DNA of 64,000 nucleotides from Alphaproteobacteria bacterium (GTDB lineage Bacteria > Pseudomonadota > Alphaproteobacteria > JAVJVX01), in assembly GCA_040220875.1 (NCBI GenBank), contig JAVJVX010000005.1, forward strand, positions 310,001-374,000, written 5' to 3'. This document shows, piece after piece, positions 48,783-57,320 of the stretch. Position 1 is the first letter of the stretch, and each line of letters begins with the position of its first letter. The notes beneath the pieces are model-generated. The model searched no databases, had not been told where the DNA came from, and saw nothing but the letters and a program-made list of their open reading frames with translations. Both the position numbers and the translations under genes were made by a program.

Positions 48783-51700
48783 GTGCAGTTCTCGAAAATC
48801 CGCATGACCGGGTTCAAATCCTTCGTCGATCCCGTCGAGGTCTGGATCGAGAAAGGCCTGACGGGCATCGTGGGGCCCAACGGCTGCGGCAAGTCCAATC
48901 TGGTCGAGGCGCTGCGCTGGGCGATGGGCGAGACTTCGGCCAGGAAGATTCGCGGCGGCGAGATGGACGATGTGATCTTCGCCGGAACCGACAACCGCCC
49001 GGCGCGCAATCTGGCGGAAGTGAGCCTGCAGCTCGACAACGCCGACCGCACGGCACCGTCCAGCTTCAACAGTGCCGACGAAATCGAGGTCGTGCGCCGG
49101 ATCGAGCGCGGCGCGGGATCGAGCTACCGGATCAACGGGCATGACGCGCGCGCGCGCGACGTGCAGCTCATGTTTGCCGATGTGGCCACCGGCGCCCGGT
49201 CCCCCGCACTTGTAAGCCAGGGCCGTATCGGCGCCCTGGTCAATGCCAAGCCGGTCGAGCGCCGCCTCCTTCTCGAGGAAGCGGCCGGCACTACCGGACT
49301 TCATTCCCGTCGCCACGAGGCGGAGCTCCGCCTCAAGGCGGCTGAGGGCAATCTCGAGCGTCTCGACGATGTCATGGCGACGCTGGACACCCAACTCCAG
49401 GGCCTCAAGCGTCAGGCCCGCCAGGCCGGGCGGTACCGCCGATTGGCCGGTCACATCCGAAAGCAAGAGGCGATGCTGTTTTACCTGCGCTGGCAGGAAG
49501 CAACCGAACGCCTGGCTTCGGCCCGTGAGTCACTGGCCGCGGCCGAAAGCGAAGTGGCCGACGCGACACGGGCGGCGGCCGGGGAGGCAACGCGCCAGGC
49601 GGAGGCGGCAGGCATACTCCCTGACTTGCGCCAGAAGGAAGCCGCGGCCGCGGCGGAACTGCACCGGCTGACGGTCGCGCTCGACCAGCTCGTCGAGGAA
49701 GAGAACCGGGTCGAGGCCGCCAAGGCGGATGCGAGCCAGCGTCAGGCGCAGATCGCGGCCGACCGCGAGCGCGAGAGCGCGCGCCAAAATGATGCGACGC
49801 GCGCGCTGACGGGGCTCGAGGAAGAAAAGACGACGATCTCGCTCGAACAGGAGAACGAGGCGGGCGCGCGGGAGAAGGCGGCGGTGGAAGCCCGGGAAGC
49901 CGTCAACCGGGTCGAGGATGCGGAAGCGAAGCTGAACGATCTTTTGGAAGAAATTGCGGCCGCCGATGCCCGCGCCACATCTCTCGCCCGGCAGCGGGAG
50001 GATGCGGCCGCGCGGCTTCAGCGCCTGGCCCAGCGTGCCGAGACCCTCGATGCACAGGGTGCCGAGCTGCGCGCCGCCGGGATCGATTTGGCGCGACTTG
50101 AACAGGCGGACCGGGAGCTTCTGGAGGCCGAGGGAACGGTCGAGGCGGCCAAGGCCAGGGCGGATGAGGCGGAAGCCGCCTGGCGTGCGGCACAGGTCGA
50201 GGAGGCCCGCATTCGCGACGAGTTGCAGCGCGCTCAGGAAGCCCACACGCGCCTCGCGGCCGAAGAGGACGCGCTGGGCGACCTGCTGAGCGACGGGTTC
50301 GACCAGTCGGAGTTTCCGAGCGTGCTCGACAGCCTTTCGGTCGAGGCCGGCTTCGAGGACGCGCTGGGCGCGGCCTTCGGCGACGATCTCATCGCCGCCC
50401 TGAGCGACGAGGCACCGGTGCATTGGCACACGTCGGAATGGGAAAACGGCACCGGCGCGGCCCCCGCCCTTCCAGCCGGGGCGACCCCCCTTTCCGCCCA
50501 TGTCGACGCCCCCGGGGCGCTTCAGCGCCGCCTGGCCCAGATCGGCGTCGTCGCGGACTCGATGACCGCACGGCGCCTGCAAGGCACTCTCGCCCAGGGC
50601 CAGCGCCTCGTGACCCGCGCCGGCGGTCTCTGGCGCTGGGACGGATTTACCGTCACGCCGGGCTCGGCCACCGCGGCGGCGACGCGCCTCGTGCAGCGCA
50701 GCCGGCTCGAATCCGTGCGGGCGGAGGTGGGCGACGCTAAGGCGCGGCTCCAGACCGCACAGGACGCGTTTGAAGCCGCGCGCAGCAAGGCGGCGGCGGC
50801 CGTGGGCGATGCCACGCGGGCCCAGAACCAACTGCGCGATGCCTATGGCGCCCTCCAGGCCACACAGTCGCGAAACGCCAGCCTGCGCCAGAAAAACGAG
50901 GGCCAGGCTTCGCGCCTGTCCGCACTGCAGGACTCGATCCGCGATCTCACGGCGGAACGCGAGGCGGCTGAGGCGGAAGTGCGCGAACTGGAGGCGGCGC
51001 GGGCGGCGCTGCCCGATCTCGGCGCCAGGCGGGACGAGGCAGCGCGCCGGCGCACCGAATTGGGCGAGAGGCGGGCGGCCTACATGGAACGCCAGACCAT
51101 TCTGAACCAGTTCACCCAGCGCGCCGAAACGCGGCGCGAACGACTTCAGCGGATCGCCGGGGAGATCACGAACTGGACCCAGCGGCGCGACGATGCGGAA
51201 CATCAGCTCAGCCAACTCGAGGCGCGTCGGGAAGCGGTGGAGAAGGAGCTCGAGACACTAGCTCACGCACCGGCACGGATTGCCGCCAAGCGCGATGAGC
51301 TTGCCGGGCTGATCGAGACCGCGCGCGCCACGCGGCAGGAGAGCGCCGACCGCCTGACCGAGGCCGAAGAGGCGCTCCAGGCGGCCGACCGGGCGCTCAG
51401 GGCGGCGGAAAGCCGGCTCGCCGATGCGCGGGAAGGCCGGATCCGGCGCGAGGCGGCGGTGGAGCAGGGCGAGCAGGCGATCCAGTCGCTCACCACGCGC
51501 ATGCGCGAGCGGATCGATGCCAGCCCCGGCCAGGTGGCCGAGGTGGCCGAAATCACCCCCGAAGACGCGCTGCCCGAGATGGACCAGGTCGAGGAAAAGC
51601 TCGAACGCCTGGTGCGCGAGCGCGAACGGCTCGGCGCGGTCAATTTGCGGGCCGAGGAAGAGGCCGAGGAACTCGAGGCACGGCTGACCGGGATGCAGAC

Positions 51701-52256
51701 GGAGCGCACGGATCTCGTGGACGCGATCGCCCGGCTGCGCCAGGGCATCCAGAATCTCAATCGCGAGGGGCGTGAACGGCTGCTTCGCGCCTTCGAGCAG
51801 GTGGACGGGCACTTCCAGAAAATCTTCGGCCGGCTGTTCGGGGGCGGGAAGGCCTATATGAAGCTGGTCGAATCGGATGATCCGCTCCAGGCGGGGCTGG
51901 AAATTTTTGCGAGCCCGCCGGGCAAGAAGCTGCAGTCCCTGTCGCTGCTGTCCGGCGGCGAACAGGCGCTGACGGGCCTCGCCATGCTGTTCGCCGTCTT
52001 TCTGACCAATCCCGCGCCGATCTGCGTGCTGGACGAGGTCGATGCACCGCTCGACGACGCCAATGTCGACCGGTTCTGCTCCCTGCTCGAGGAACTCTCG
52101 GAAAGCATGAACACCCGTTTCCTCGTCGTCACCCACCACCGCATGACCATGGCCCGGATGGACCGGCTGTTCGGCGTCACGATGGCCGAACGCGGGGTCA
52201 GCCAGGTGGTCTCCGTCAACCTGCACCAGGCCGAGAAAATCCGCGAGTCGGCCTAG
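48783..52256 (+). CDS. smc: Chromosome segregation protein SMC
   Basis: Condensin ATPase that organises the nucleoid together with ScpA/ScpB. The 1157-residue protein has an N-terminal Walker A (IVGPNGCGKSNLVEALRWAM), long coiled-coil arms (about 165-500 and 670-1000), a hinge at about 505-650 (SVEAGFEDALGAAFGDDLIA), and the C-terminal signature LLSGGEQALTGLAML with Walker B ICVLDEVDAPLDDANV. Starts at GTG 48783. Ends 79 bases... before the atpI operon promoter region; no terminator-like hairpin with T run was noted after it. Confidence 0.96.
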   Translation: MQFSKIRMTGFKSFVDPVEVWIEKGLTGIVGPNGCGKSNLVEALRWAMGETSARKIRGGEMDDVIFAGTDNRPARNLAEVSLQLDNADRTAPSSFNSADEIEVVRRIERGAGSSYRINGHDARARDVQLMFADVATGARSPALVSQGRIGALVNAKPVERRLLLEEAAGTTGLHSRRHEAELRLKAAEGNLERLDDVMATLDTQLQGLKRQARQAGRYRRLAGHIRKQEAMLFYLRWQEATERLASARESLAAAESEVADATRAAAGEATRQAEAAGILPDLRQKEAAAAAELHRLTVALDQLVEEENRVEAAKADASQRQAQIAADRERESARQNDATRALTGLEEEKTTISLEQENEAGAREKAAVEAREAVNRVEDAEAKLNDLLEEIAAADARATSLARQREDAAARLQRLAQRAETLDAQGAELRAAGIDLARLEQADRELLEAEGTVEAAKARADEAEAAWRAAQVEEARIRDELQRAQEAHTRLAAEEDALGDLLSDGFDQSEFPSVLDSLSVEAGFEDALGAAFGDDLIAALSDEAPVHWHTSEWENGTGAAPALPAGATPLSAHVDAPGALQRRLAQIGVVADSMTARRLQGTLAQGQRLVTRAGGLWRWDGFTVTPGSATAAATRLVQRSRLESVRAEVGDAKARLQTAQDAFEAARSKAAAAVGDATRAQNQLRDAYGALQATQSRNASLRQKNEGQASRLSALQDSIRDLTAEREAAEAEVRELEAARAALPDLGARRDEAARRRTELGERRAAYMERQTILNQFTQRAETRRERLQRIAGEITNWTQRRDDAEHQLSQLEARREAVEKELETLAHAPARIAAKRDELAGLIETARATRQESADRLTEAEEALQAADRALRAAESRLADAREGRIRREAAVEQGEQAIQSLTTRMRERIDASPGQVAEVAEITPEDALPEMDQVEEKLERLVRERERLGAVNLRAEEEAEELEARLTGMQTERTDLVDAIARLRQGIQNLNREGRERLLRAFEQVDGHFQKIFGRLFGGGKAYMKLVESDDPLQAGLEIFASPPGKKLQSLSLLSGGEQALTGLAMLFAVFLTNPAPICVLDEVDAPLDDANVDRFCSLLEELSESMNTRFLVVTHHRMTMARMDRLFGVTMAERGVSQVVSVNLHQAEKIRESA

Positions 52257-52311
52257 GATATCGTATTTCAAATCAAGGACTTGCCGCGCTGCATCCAGGG
52301 GCTTTTGCGGC

Positions 52312-52341
52312 TTGACCTCACGGGGGCTGGCCCCGTATCTT
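52312..52341 (+). promoter_or_regulatory. Probable promoter of the F0 ATP synthase operon
   Basis: TTGACC at 52312-52317 and TATCTT at 52336-52341, spaced 18 bases, close to the housekeeping sigma consensus. It sits 58 bases before the atpI ATG in the 143-base gap after smc. Confidence 0.6.
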
Positions 52342-52399
52342 GCGCCCGCCCGGACCGGTGGAAACCAGACCGTTTCGGGCTGGGGCAGGGAGCCCTGCG

Positions 52400-52822
52400 A
52401 TGACGGACAAGAAGCCTCCACCGTCTCTCCTCGACCTCGGTAGCCGCATCGCGCGCGCCCGCGCCCGGCGACAGGGGGAAGATCGGAGCCGGACCGGCGG
52501 CCAGGGGTCCCGACCGCCCATGACGGGCCTTGGCATGGCCGTCAGGGTAGGGGTGGACCTGGTCGCGGGGTTGATCGTCGGGGTCGCTATCGGGGTCCTG
52601 CTGGACCGCTGGCTGGGCACCGGCCCCTGGCTCCTCGTGGTGTTTTTCGTGCTCGGCGCCGCGGCCGGGTTCGTGAACGTCTACCGGACGGTGCGCAATC
52701 TCGGCATGGCCGCGGGGTATCCCCGGGACCGGGTCGGGGATGGAACAGAAAACAATGACGGGCCCGGGGACCGCGACCCCGGCGACGAGAACGGAGACAG
52801 CGGTGGCTGCAAGTCCCCTTGA
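52400..52822 (+). CDS. atpI: ATP synthase protein I (AtpI/AtpZ-like)
   Basis: A 140-residue assembly-related membrane protein of the F0 operon. Two hydrophobic helices (AVRVGVDLVAGLIVGVAIGV and PWLLVVFFVLGAAAGFVNVY at about residues 50-69 and 77-97) are joined by LLDRWLGTG, the AtpZ/AtpI pattern. The N-terminal 45 residues are basic and the tail acidic with Asp/Gly/Asn. The ATG 52400 follows CAGGGAG. Overlaps the start of atpB. Confidence 0.87.
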   Translation: MTDKKPPPSLLDLGSRIARARARRQGEDRSRTGGQGSRPPMTGLGMAVRVGVDLVAGLIVGVAIGVLLDRWLGTGPWLLVVFFVLGAAAGFVNVYRTVRNLGMAAGYPRDRVGDGTENNDGPGDRDPGDENGDSGGCKSP

Positions 52823-53531
52823 CCAGTTCAGAATCACCCCGCTGATCCCGGTTCAACTGGGGGACGTGGACGCCTCCTTCACCAATTCCTCACTTTTCAT
52901 GGTGCTCGCCGTGCTGGGCGTGACCCTGCTGATGATGGCCGCGACACGGCGCCACGCGCTGGTCCCCGGCCGCTGGCAATCCATGGCGGAACTTCTGTAC
53001 GAGTTCGTCGCCGGGATGGTGCGCGATAACGTGGGCTCGGAAGGGCGCAAATATTTCCCGATCATTTTCTCAATCTTCACCTTCATCCTGTTCGGCAACC
53101 TGCTGGGGATGATCCCCTACTCCTTCACTTTCACCAGCCACATCATCGTGACCTTCGCGCTGGCCATGCTGGTGTTCATCGGCGTTACGCTGATCGGCCT
53201 GGCGCGCCACGGGTTCCATTTCCTGTCGTTTTTCGTGCCACAGGGCGTGCCCGTGCTGCTGCTGCCACTGATGATCCCGATCGAGATCATCTCCTATCTC
53301 TCCCGCCCCATCAGCCTCTCCATCCGGCTGTTCGCCAATATGATGGCCGGGCATACCATGCTGAAGGTCTTTGCCGGCTTCGTCGTCTCGCTGGGCGTGA
53401 TCGGCGGCTGGGCGCCCCTGGCCGTGGCCTCGGCCCTGGTGGCCTTCGAATTTCTGATCGCCTTCCTGCAGGCGTATGTCTTCGCCATTCTGACGTGTCT
53501 TTACCTGAATGACGCTATCCACCTGCATTAG
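52803..53531 (+). CDS. atpB: F0F1 ATP synthase subunit a
   Basis: Proton-channel subunit working with the c ring. The 242-residue membrane protein has about six helices. Key segments are SFTNSSLFMVL near the N-terminus, the essential-Arg helix IEIISYLSRPISLSIRLFAN, and the last helices MMAGHTMLKVFAGFVV and IAFLQAYVFAILTCLYLNDA. The start GTG 52803, after GGAGACAGC, is chosen because homology starts at AASPLDQF; an ATG at 52740 gives 21 extra residues. Overlaps atpI by 20 bases. Confidence 0.95.
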   Translation: MAASPLDQFRITPLIPVQLGDVDASFTNSSLFMVLAVLGVTLLMMAATRRHALVPGRWQSMAELLYEFVAGMVRDNVGSEGRKYFPIIFSIFTFILFGNLLGMIPYSFTFTSHIIVTFALAMLVFIGVTLIGLARHGFHFLSFFVPQGVPVLLLPLMIPIEIISYLSRPISLSIRLFANMMAGHTMLKVFAGFVVSLGVIGGWAPLAVASALVAFEFLIAFLQAYVFAILTCLYLNDAIHLH

Positions 53532-53551
53532 GGACTTGTCACCTCGCTTGC

Positions 53552-53580
53552 GCTCTTTTCCGTCCAAAGGGAGCGTTTTA
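53552..53580 (+). terminator. Terminator-like hairpin between atpB and atpE
   Basis: CGCTCTTTT (53552-53560) pairs with AAGGGAGCG (53568-53576) with two G-T pairs and a 7-base loop, followed by TTTT. It sits in the 103-base gap inside the operon and could act as a partial terminator, an RNA-processing site or a stabiliser that raises atpE expression. Confidence 0.5.
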
Positions 53581-53634
53581 TCGGATCAAAAGTGTCGGAC
53601 AGCACAGTTGAAAACAATTGGGGAATAATTCGTC

Positions 53635-53859
53635 ATGGAACTTGATGCCGCAAAAATGATTGGTGCCGGTCTTGCCGTTATCGGACTGGGAGGCGTCGGT
53701 GCCGGTATCGGCAGTATCTTCTCCTCGCTCATCAGCTCGGTGTCGCGCAATCCCGCCTCGCGGGGCGACGTGTTTCCGCTCAGCATGCTGGGCTTCGCGC
53801 TGGTCGAGGCGACGGCGCTTTATGCGCTTCTGATCGCGTTCCTCATCCTCTTCCTGTAA
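53635..53859 (+). CDS. atpE: F0F1 ATP synthase subunit c
   Basis: A 74-residue hairpin of two membrane helices that forms the rotor ring. The first helix contains IGLGGVGAGIGSIFSSLISS, with a glycine-rich GxGxG packing motif; the polar loop is SRNPASRGD; the second helix FALVEATALYALLIAFLILF carries the proton-binding Glu in LVEATALY. Good spacing of a GGGGAATAATTC leader before the ATG. Length is typical. Confidence 0.96.
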   Translation: MELDAAKMIGAGLAVIGLGGVGAGIGSIFSSLISSVSRNPASRGDVFPLSMLGFALVEATALYALLIAFLILFL

Positions 53860-53923
53860 GCAGGACTCCAGCGGGGGCCGTCTGCCGGGCGGCTCCCGGC
53901 CGGCTTTCGCGGAAGGACACCCG

Positions 53924-54415
53924 ATGCCGCAACTCGATATCGCTACCTATCCCTCGCAGCTCATTTGGCTGGGACTGACCTTCGTCGCGCTTTATGTGCT
54001 GATGGCCCGGTTCGCCCTGCCCAAGATCGCCGAAATCCTCGAGATCCGCCAAAAGCACGTCGATAACGATCTCGAGCGCGCCGCGCAGCTCAATGCCGAG
54101 GCCGAGGAGGCGCTTGCCCGGTTTGAGCGCCGCATGGCCAAGGCGAGAGAGGAAGCACGCGAGATCGTGGCCAAGGCGGCGGACAAGATGCAGAAAGAGG
54201 CCGACGCGCAGCACCGGACCCTTTCGGAAGAGCTTGACCGCGAGGGCCGGGCGGCCGAGGCCCGCATCGGGGAGGCGCAAAAAGCGGCACTGGCCGAGAT
54301 CGAAACAATCGCCGCCGGCGTCGCCGCGGCCGCGACTGAACGGCTGACCGGGACCCTGCCCGACGACGGCGCGGCCCGGGCGGCGGTGGACGCGAGCCTG
54401 AAGGAGAGCCGGTGA
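53924..54415 (+). CDS. atpF': F0F1 ATP synthase subunit b' (AtpG/AtpF2)
   Basis: One of two different b-type stator subunits used by alphaproteobacteria, phototrophs and plastids. 163 residues: one N-terminal membrane helix (LIWLGLTFVALYVLMARFAL at about 12-31) and a long charged helix (RQKHVDNDLERAAQLNAEAE onward) that dimerises with subunit b. It begins 64 bases after atpE; its stop overlaps the following b gene by TGATG. Confidence 0.93.
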   Translation: MPQLDIATYPSQLIWLGLTFVALYVLMARFALPKIAEILEIRQKHVDNDLERAAQLNAEAEEALARFERRMAKAREEAREIVAKAADKMQKEADAQHRTLSEELDREGRAAEARIGEAQKAALAEIETIAAGVAAAATERLTGTLPDDGAARAAVDASLKESR

Positions 54416-54906
54416 TGGACCAGCTTCTTCACGATTCGAGTTTCTGGGTCGGCGTCGCCTTCGTCATCACGGTCGGGCTGCTGGCGCGGAAACTCCTGCC
54501 CGTCGTGGGCCGGGCGCTGGATGCGCGGGCCGAGACGATTCGCACCCAGATCGACGAGGCGACCAAGCTGCGCGAAGAGGCACAGGACCTGCTGGCCAAC
54601 CATCAGCGCAAGCAGCGTGACGCGGCGCGCGATGCGGAGGCCATCCTTGGCCACGCGGCCGAGGAGGCCCAGCGCATTCAGAGCGCGGCCGCAAAGGACC
54701 TCGAGAACGCGCTGGCCCGCCGCCGCCAGCAGGCACTGGAGAAGATCGCCAAGGCCGAAGCCGATGCCGTGGCGGCGGTGAAGACCGCGGCCGTTACCAT
54801 CGCCATCCAGGCAGCGGAAAAACTGATCCGCGAAAAGATGAAAGGCGATTCGGCCGAGGCGCTGATCGACCGGGCGATCGAGGATCTGCCCGCCCGGTTG
54901 CACTAG
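54415..54906 (+). CDS. atpF: F0F1 ATP synthase subunit b
   Basis: A 163-residue stator subunit: membrane helix FWVGVAFVITVGLLARKLLP near the N-terminus and a long alpha-helix rich in Glu, Lys, Arg and Ala (EAQDLLANHQRKQRDAARDA), ending with the subunit delta-binding tail. Starts with the ATG at 54415 sharing bases with the previous stop; a GTG at 54412 is one codon earlier. Last gene of the F0 operon; F1 genes are not in this window, as usual for alphaproteobacteria. Confidence 0.93.
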   Translation: MDQLLHDSSFWVGVAFVITVGLLARKLLPVVGRALDARAETIRTQIDEATKLREEAQDLLANHQRKQRDAARDAEAILGHAAEEAQRIQSAAAKDLENALARRRQQALEKIAKAEADAVAAVKTAAVTIAIQAAEKLIREKMKGDSAEALIDRAIEDLPARLH

Positions 54907-54931
54907 CGCAAAGAGACATCGGCGCCAGCAG

Positions 54932-54960
54932 AAACCCCCGGCCGGAACCGGGGGTTTTTG
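54932..54960 (+). terminator. Rho-independent terminator of the F0 operon
   Basis: AAACCCCCGG (54932-54941) pairs perfectly with CCGGGGGTTT (54948-54957) over a 6-base loop, followed by a T run (TTTTT through 54959). It is 25 bases after atpF. The stop codon of the convergent disrupted gene starts at 54961-54963, directly beyond it. Confidence 0.92.
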
Positions 54961-55323
54961 TTAGTCTGACGCCGCACGCGCCCACTTCTCTTGAAGCCAG
55001 CACCACTTCTCTTCAATCCCTTGGTCTTCAGTCTTTTGCCGACCTTTCACGACGTTTTCGCATAACTGAAGATTCGACCCAAACGCCATTCCGGTTTGTT
55101 TCTCATAACCACTTCTCCAAAGTGGCTCCGAAAAGACATTTACGAAATATTTTCCATCATAGTCCTTCTCATAGAACTTAAACTCTTTGTTATTTAGTTC
55201 TTGAAGTAATTCGTTCACTGATTCCGAAAAGATAATTCTAGGAAACTTTGCGACCTTTTGTTCGAGACAATGCGCCTCAATTAAACCAGGTCCAAAAACT
55301 ACGTTCCCTCTGTGCCATATTTC
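54961..55323 (-). pseudogene. C-terminal fragment of a nucleotidyl-cyclase-like gene interrupted by an IS1595-type element
   Basis: The 3' part (120 codons plus stop) of a gene split by the element at 55324-57845. Read from the target duplication it begins E-I-W-H-R-G and continues NVVFGPGLIEAHCLEQKVAK, FPRIIFSESVNELLQ. This stretch resembles the C-terminal half of small class III cyclase-homology-domain proteins (recognition by pattern, not search). A methionine just inside the element (55374) lets a 137-residue frame be read, but it would be only half a domain. Composition is visibly AT-richer than the backbone, indicating horizontal acquisition. Confidence 0.8.
55316..55323. repeat. Left 8-bp target duplication of the IS1595-type element
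   Basis: CATATTTC, identical to 57846-57853 on the other side of the element. Eight bases is the duplication length made by IS1595-family transposases. Confidence 0.9.
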
Positions 55324-55346
55324 GGGCATTATATACTTGACGTAGC
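55324..55346 (+). repeat. Left terminal inverted repeat
   Basis: Starts GGGCATTATATACTTGAC. Contains TATATA and TTGACG, which look like promoter hexamers pointing inward. Confidence 0.9.
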
Positions 55347-55385
55347 ATAGGCCATCAGGCACCATGTTTATCAAGGAGATAAGCC

Positions 55386-56300
55386 ATGGACCTGACCAAC
55401 CCCATCTTCCAAGACGAAAACGCCGCCCGCAAACACCTTGAGGGCATCCTGTGGCCCGACGGGCCGACCTGCCCCCATTGCGGCGAATACGAGAACATCA
55501 AGAAGCTGGCGGGCAAGTCCCACCGTCCGGGCCTCCATCAGTGCAATTCCTGCCGTGGCGCTTTCACAGTCACGGTCGGAACGGTGCTTGAGCGCTCCAA
55601 GATCCCCCTGCACAAGTGGGTGCTCGGCTTTCACCTCATAGCCTCATCCAAGAAGGGCATGAGCGCTCACCAACTGCACCGTATGCTCGGCGTGACCTAC
55701 AAGACTGCTTGGTTCATGGCGCACCGTATCCGCGAGGCCATGCGTGAGTTCAGCCCCGGCCCCATGGGTGGAGAGAACAAGGTTGTTGAGGCTGACGAAA
55801 CTTTTGTCGGCGGCAAGGCCAAGAACGCAAAGCGTGGCAAGCCTATTCCCAAGAAGGAAGCGGTGTTCTCTCTGTTAGAACGTGACGGCAAGGTGCGCTC
55901 TACTCACCTTCCTGCCGTAAACCACAAGAACCTTCGCCCTGCTATTTTCACACAGGTTGACCGCAAGAGTTACCTAATGACCGACGAGGCAATGCACTAC
56001 AAGGGCATCGGCAAGGAGTTTGCCGGACACGGTTCCGTCAACCATTCGATTGATGAATATGTCCGTGGTGTGTTCTGGCATACCAACACGATTGAGGGCT
56101 ATTTCTCCATCCTCAAGCGTGGCATCAACGGCACCTACCAGCACGTCAGCCAGCAGCACCTAAAGCGTTACCTTGGCGAGTTCGATTTCCGCTACAACGA
56201 GCGCAAGATCACCGACGCCGAACGCGCTGCAAAGGCCCTATACGGCATTCAGGGCAAGCGACTGACGTATCGGAGGACTGACGAAACCGCGAACGCCTAA
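55386..56300 (+). CDS. IS1595-family transposase (ISXO2-like)
   Basis: A 304-residue transposase, the usual length. N-terminal zinc ribbon with C29-P-H-C32 and C53-N-S-C56, then a helical DNA-binding region (GMSAHQLHRMLGVTYKTAWF) and the DDE/N catalytic core: D137 in VVEADETFVGG, D200 in YLMTDEAMHY and N234/E237 in HTNTIEGYFSILKRG. The ATG at 55386 has AAGGAGA 8 bases upstream. No frameshift or stop, so the element may still move. It is the only plus-strand gene in the element. Confidence 0.95.
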   Translation: MDLTNPIFQDENAARKHLEGILWPDGPTCPHCGEYENIKKLAGKSHRPGLHQCNSCRGAFTVTVGTVLERSKIPLHKWVLGFHLIASSKKGMSAHQLHRMLGVTYKTAWFMAHRIREAMREFSPGPMGGENKVVEADETFVGGKAKNAKRGKPIPKKEAVFSLLERDGKVRSTHLPAVNHKNLRPAIFTQVDRKSYLMTDEAMHYKGIGKEFAGHGSVNHSIDEYVRGVFWHTNTIEGYFSILKRGINGTYQHVSQQHLKRYLGEFDFRYNERKITDAERAAKALYGIQGKRLTYRRTDETANA

Positions 56301-56347
56301 GCAGCAAGCTAAGGCATTCATTCGCTGGCGTAATAAGCGATAGCAAG

Positions 56348-56377
56348 AGCCCCGGTCACTTGGCCGGGGTTTCTTTC
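56348..56377 (+). terminator. Terminator after the transposase, overlapping the end of the cargo operon
   Basis: CCCCGG (56350-56355) pairs with CCGGGG (56364-56369) over an 8-base loop, followed by TTTCTTTC. The stop codon of the 56-aa cargo gene lies in the loop, so both converging units end here; the T run favours the plus direction. Confidence 0.75.
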
Positions 56378-56526
56378 TTGGGCTTCCTGCCTTTCCGCCC
56401 GGCTTTCCCTACCACCTCAGCGTGGGGCTTGGGCGGCGTTTTTAGCAAGTTTCTCAAACCCTCGTCCCGCCTCTTGATAATCTCTGATTCGGGAAGTTCA
56501 GGCTTTGAGGCGCCCTTGTTGGTCAT
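56356..56526 (-). CDS. Small basic Lys/Pro-rich protein, cargo gene 3
   Basis: A 56-residue open frame beginning MTNKGASKPELPESEIIKRR and ending KKPKKETPAK-like (RKPKKETPAK). It contains RNLLKTPPKPHAEV, a small proline/lysine-rich motif. The ATG overlaps the stop of the DUF1828-like gene by ATGA, which supports real translation. No hydrophobic segment. It could be a nucleic-acid-binding or regulatory small protein; similar small proteins accompany IS1595-type elements and phages (recollection, not a search). Confidence 0.65.
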   Translation of the reverse strand: MTNKGASKPELPESEIIKRRDEGLRNLLKTPPKPHAEVVGKAGRKGRKPKKETPAK

Positions 56527-57320
56527 TGTAGGCTCGTTCGAAGGGTTGGAATTTCCTTCGCGATACGCGCGATAGCTTCGGATTCCGCACCATAAAATAC
56601 TGGCGTGGCATCTAAACGGTTTAGCGCACGCTGGCGCATTTTTCCCGTTACGAGGCGTGAGTTGTCACGGTCGAGAAGGGCCACTACAGAGCATAACTCT
56701 TTGGTTTCGTGGTCAGCAGCCATGCGTAGAAAAATAGCCTCGTATAGGCGCGCATCAGAGACGGCTATGAACACCGCTACAGGCATTTTCCCTGGAGCGG
56801 AAAGCAACACGTCCGGAATAAATTCTCCCAAGGAGGGGCTGACCGCTTGCTCTGTGAGGATTTGAACGCGATCCCCTAACTCTTGGGTAATGCGAATGAT
56901 TGCATCATCGCGGAAAGTGTTTCGCACAATCTCCGGATTCATGGCTGATAGTGCGCTCACGCGCATCATCATCGATACAAATCCGAGTGCTGCTTGCGGT
57001 AACTCCTGAGATTGCATCAAGGGGGATTTGAGTTCTCCGGTGTCCTCGTCATAGGTAACGCGCGATTGTCCAAGAATTGTGGCGAACACTCGCCCTCGCT
57101 GACCCTCTGTGACCTTCGTGCCCATTGCCAAGAGTTCTGGCACTAGTGAGCCATCATCTTCCAAGCGGTAAAGGCCGGTCTGCTCATCTCGCACAATGTA
57201 GAAGGCAATGCGGTCGCCTATTTTGTCCTCAAACGCAGTAGACACAGCAAACCCAGCGGGAACCTCAGATATCTGTATCCCGTCGCAGAAATATTCGCAG
57301 AGGTCATGTTCTAGGTTCAC
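56523..57320 (-). CDS. DUF1828-like protein, cargo gene 2
   Basis: A 265-residue protein starting at a GTG that overlaps the upstream gene's stop (GTGA). The N-terminal 90 residues (GDRIAFYIVRDEQTGLYRLE, then DDGSLVPELLAMG) match the DUF1828 pattern of a small beta-rich domain with a DDG turn. The C-terminal half (VAVFIAVSDARLYEAIFLRM, CSVVALLDRDNSRLVTGKMR) resembles the DUF1829 partner region. No signal peptide or membrane helix. The function of these domains is unknown; they occur in accessory regions and with toxin-antitoxin-like pairs. Confidence 0.75.
   Translation of the reverse strand: MNLEHDLCEYFCDGIQISEVPAGFAVSTAFEDKIGDRIAFYIVRDEQTGLYRLEDDGSLVPELLAMGTKVTEGQRGRVFATILGQSRVTYDEDTGELKSPLMQSQELPQAALGFVSMMMRVSALSAMNPEIVRNTFRDDAIIRITQELGDRVQILTEQAVSPSLGEFIPDVLLSAPGKMPVAVFIAVSDARLYEAIFLRMAADHETKELCSVVALLDRDNSRLVTGKMRQRALNRLDATPVFYGAESEAIARIAKEIPTLRTSLQ

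Noticed and set aside
54961-55374. Independent 137-aa gene starting inside the element
   Set aside because: The first 17 codons come from the element's end; homology-like sequence starts exactly at the target duplication, so it is a gene fragment.
56360-56575. Plus-strand 71-codon frame after the transposase
   Set aside because: It lies opposite the 56-aa cargo gene, has no ribosome site and no protein features, while the minus-strand frame has an ATGA overlap with its neighbour.
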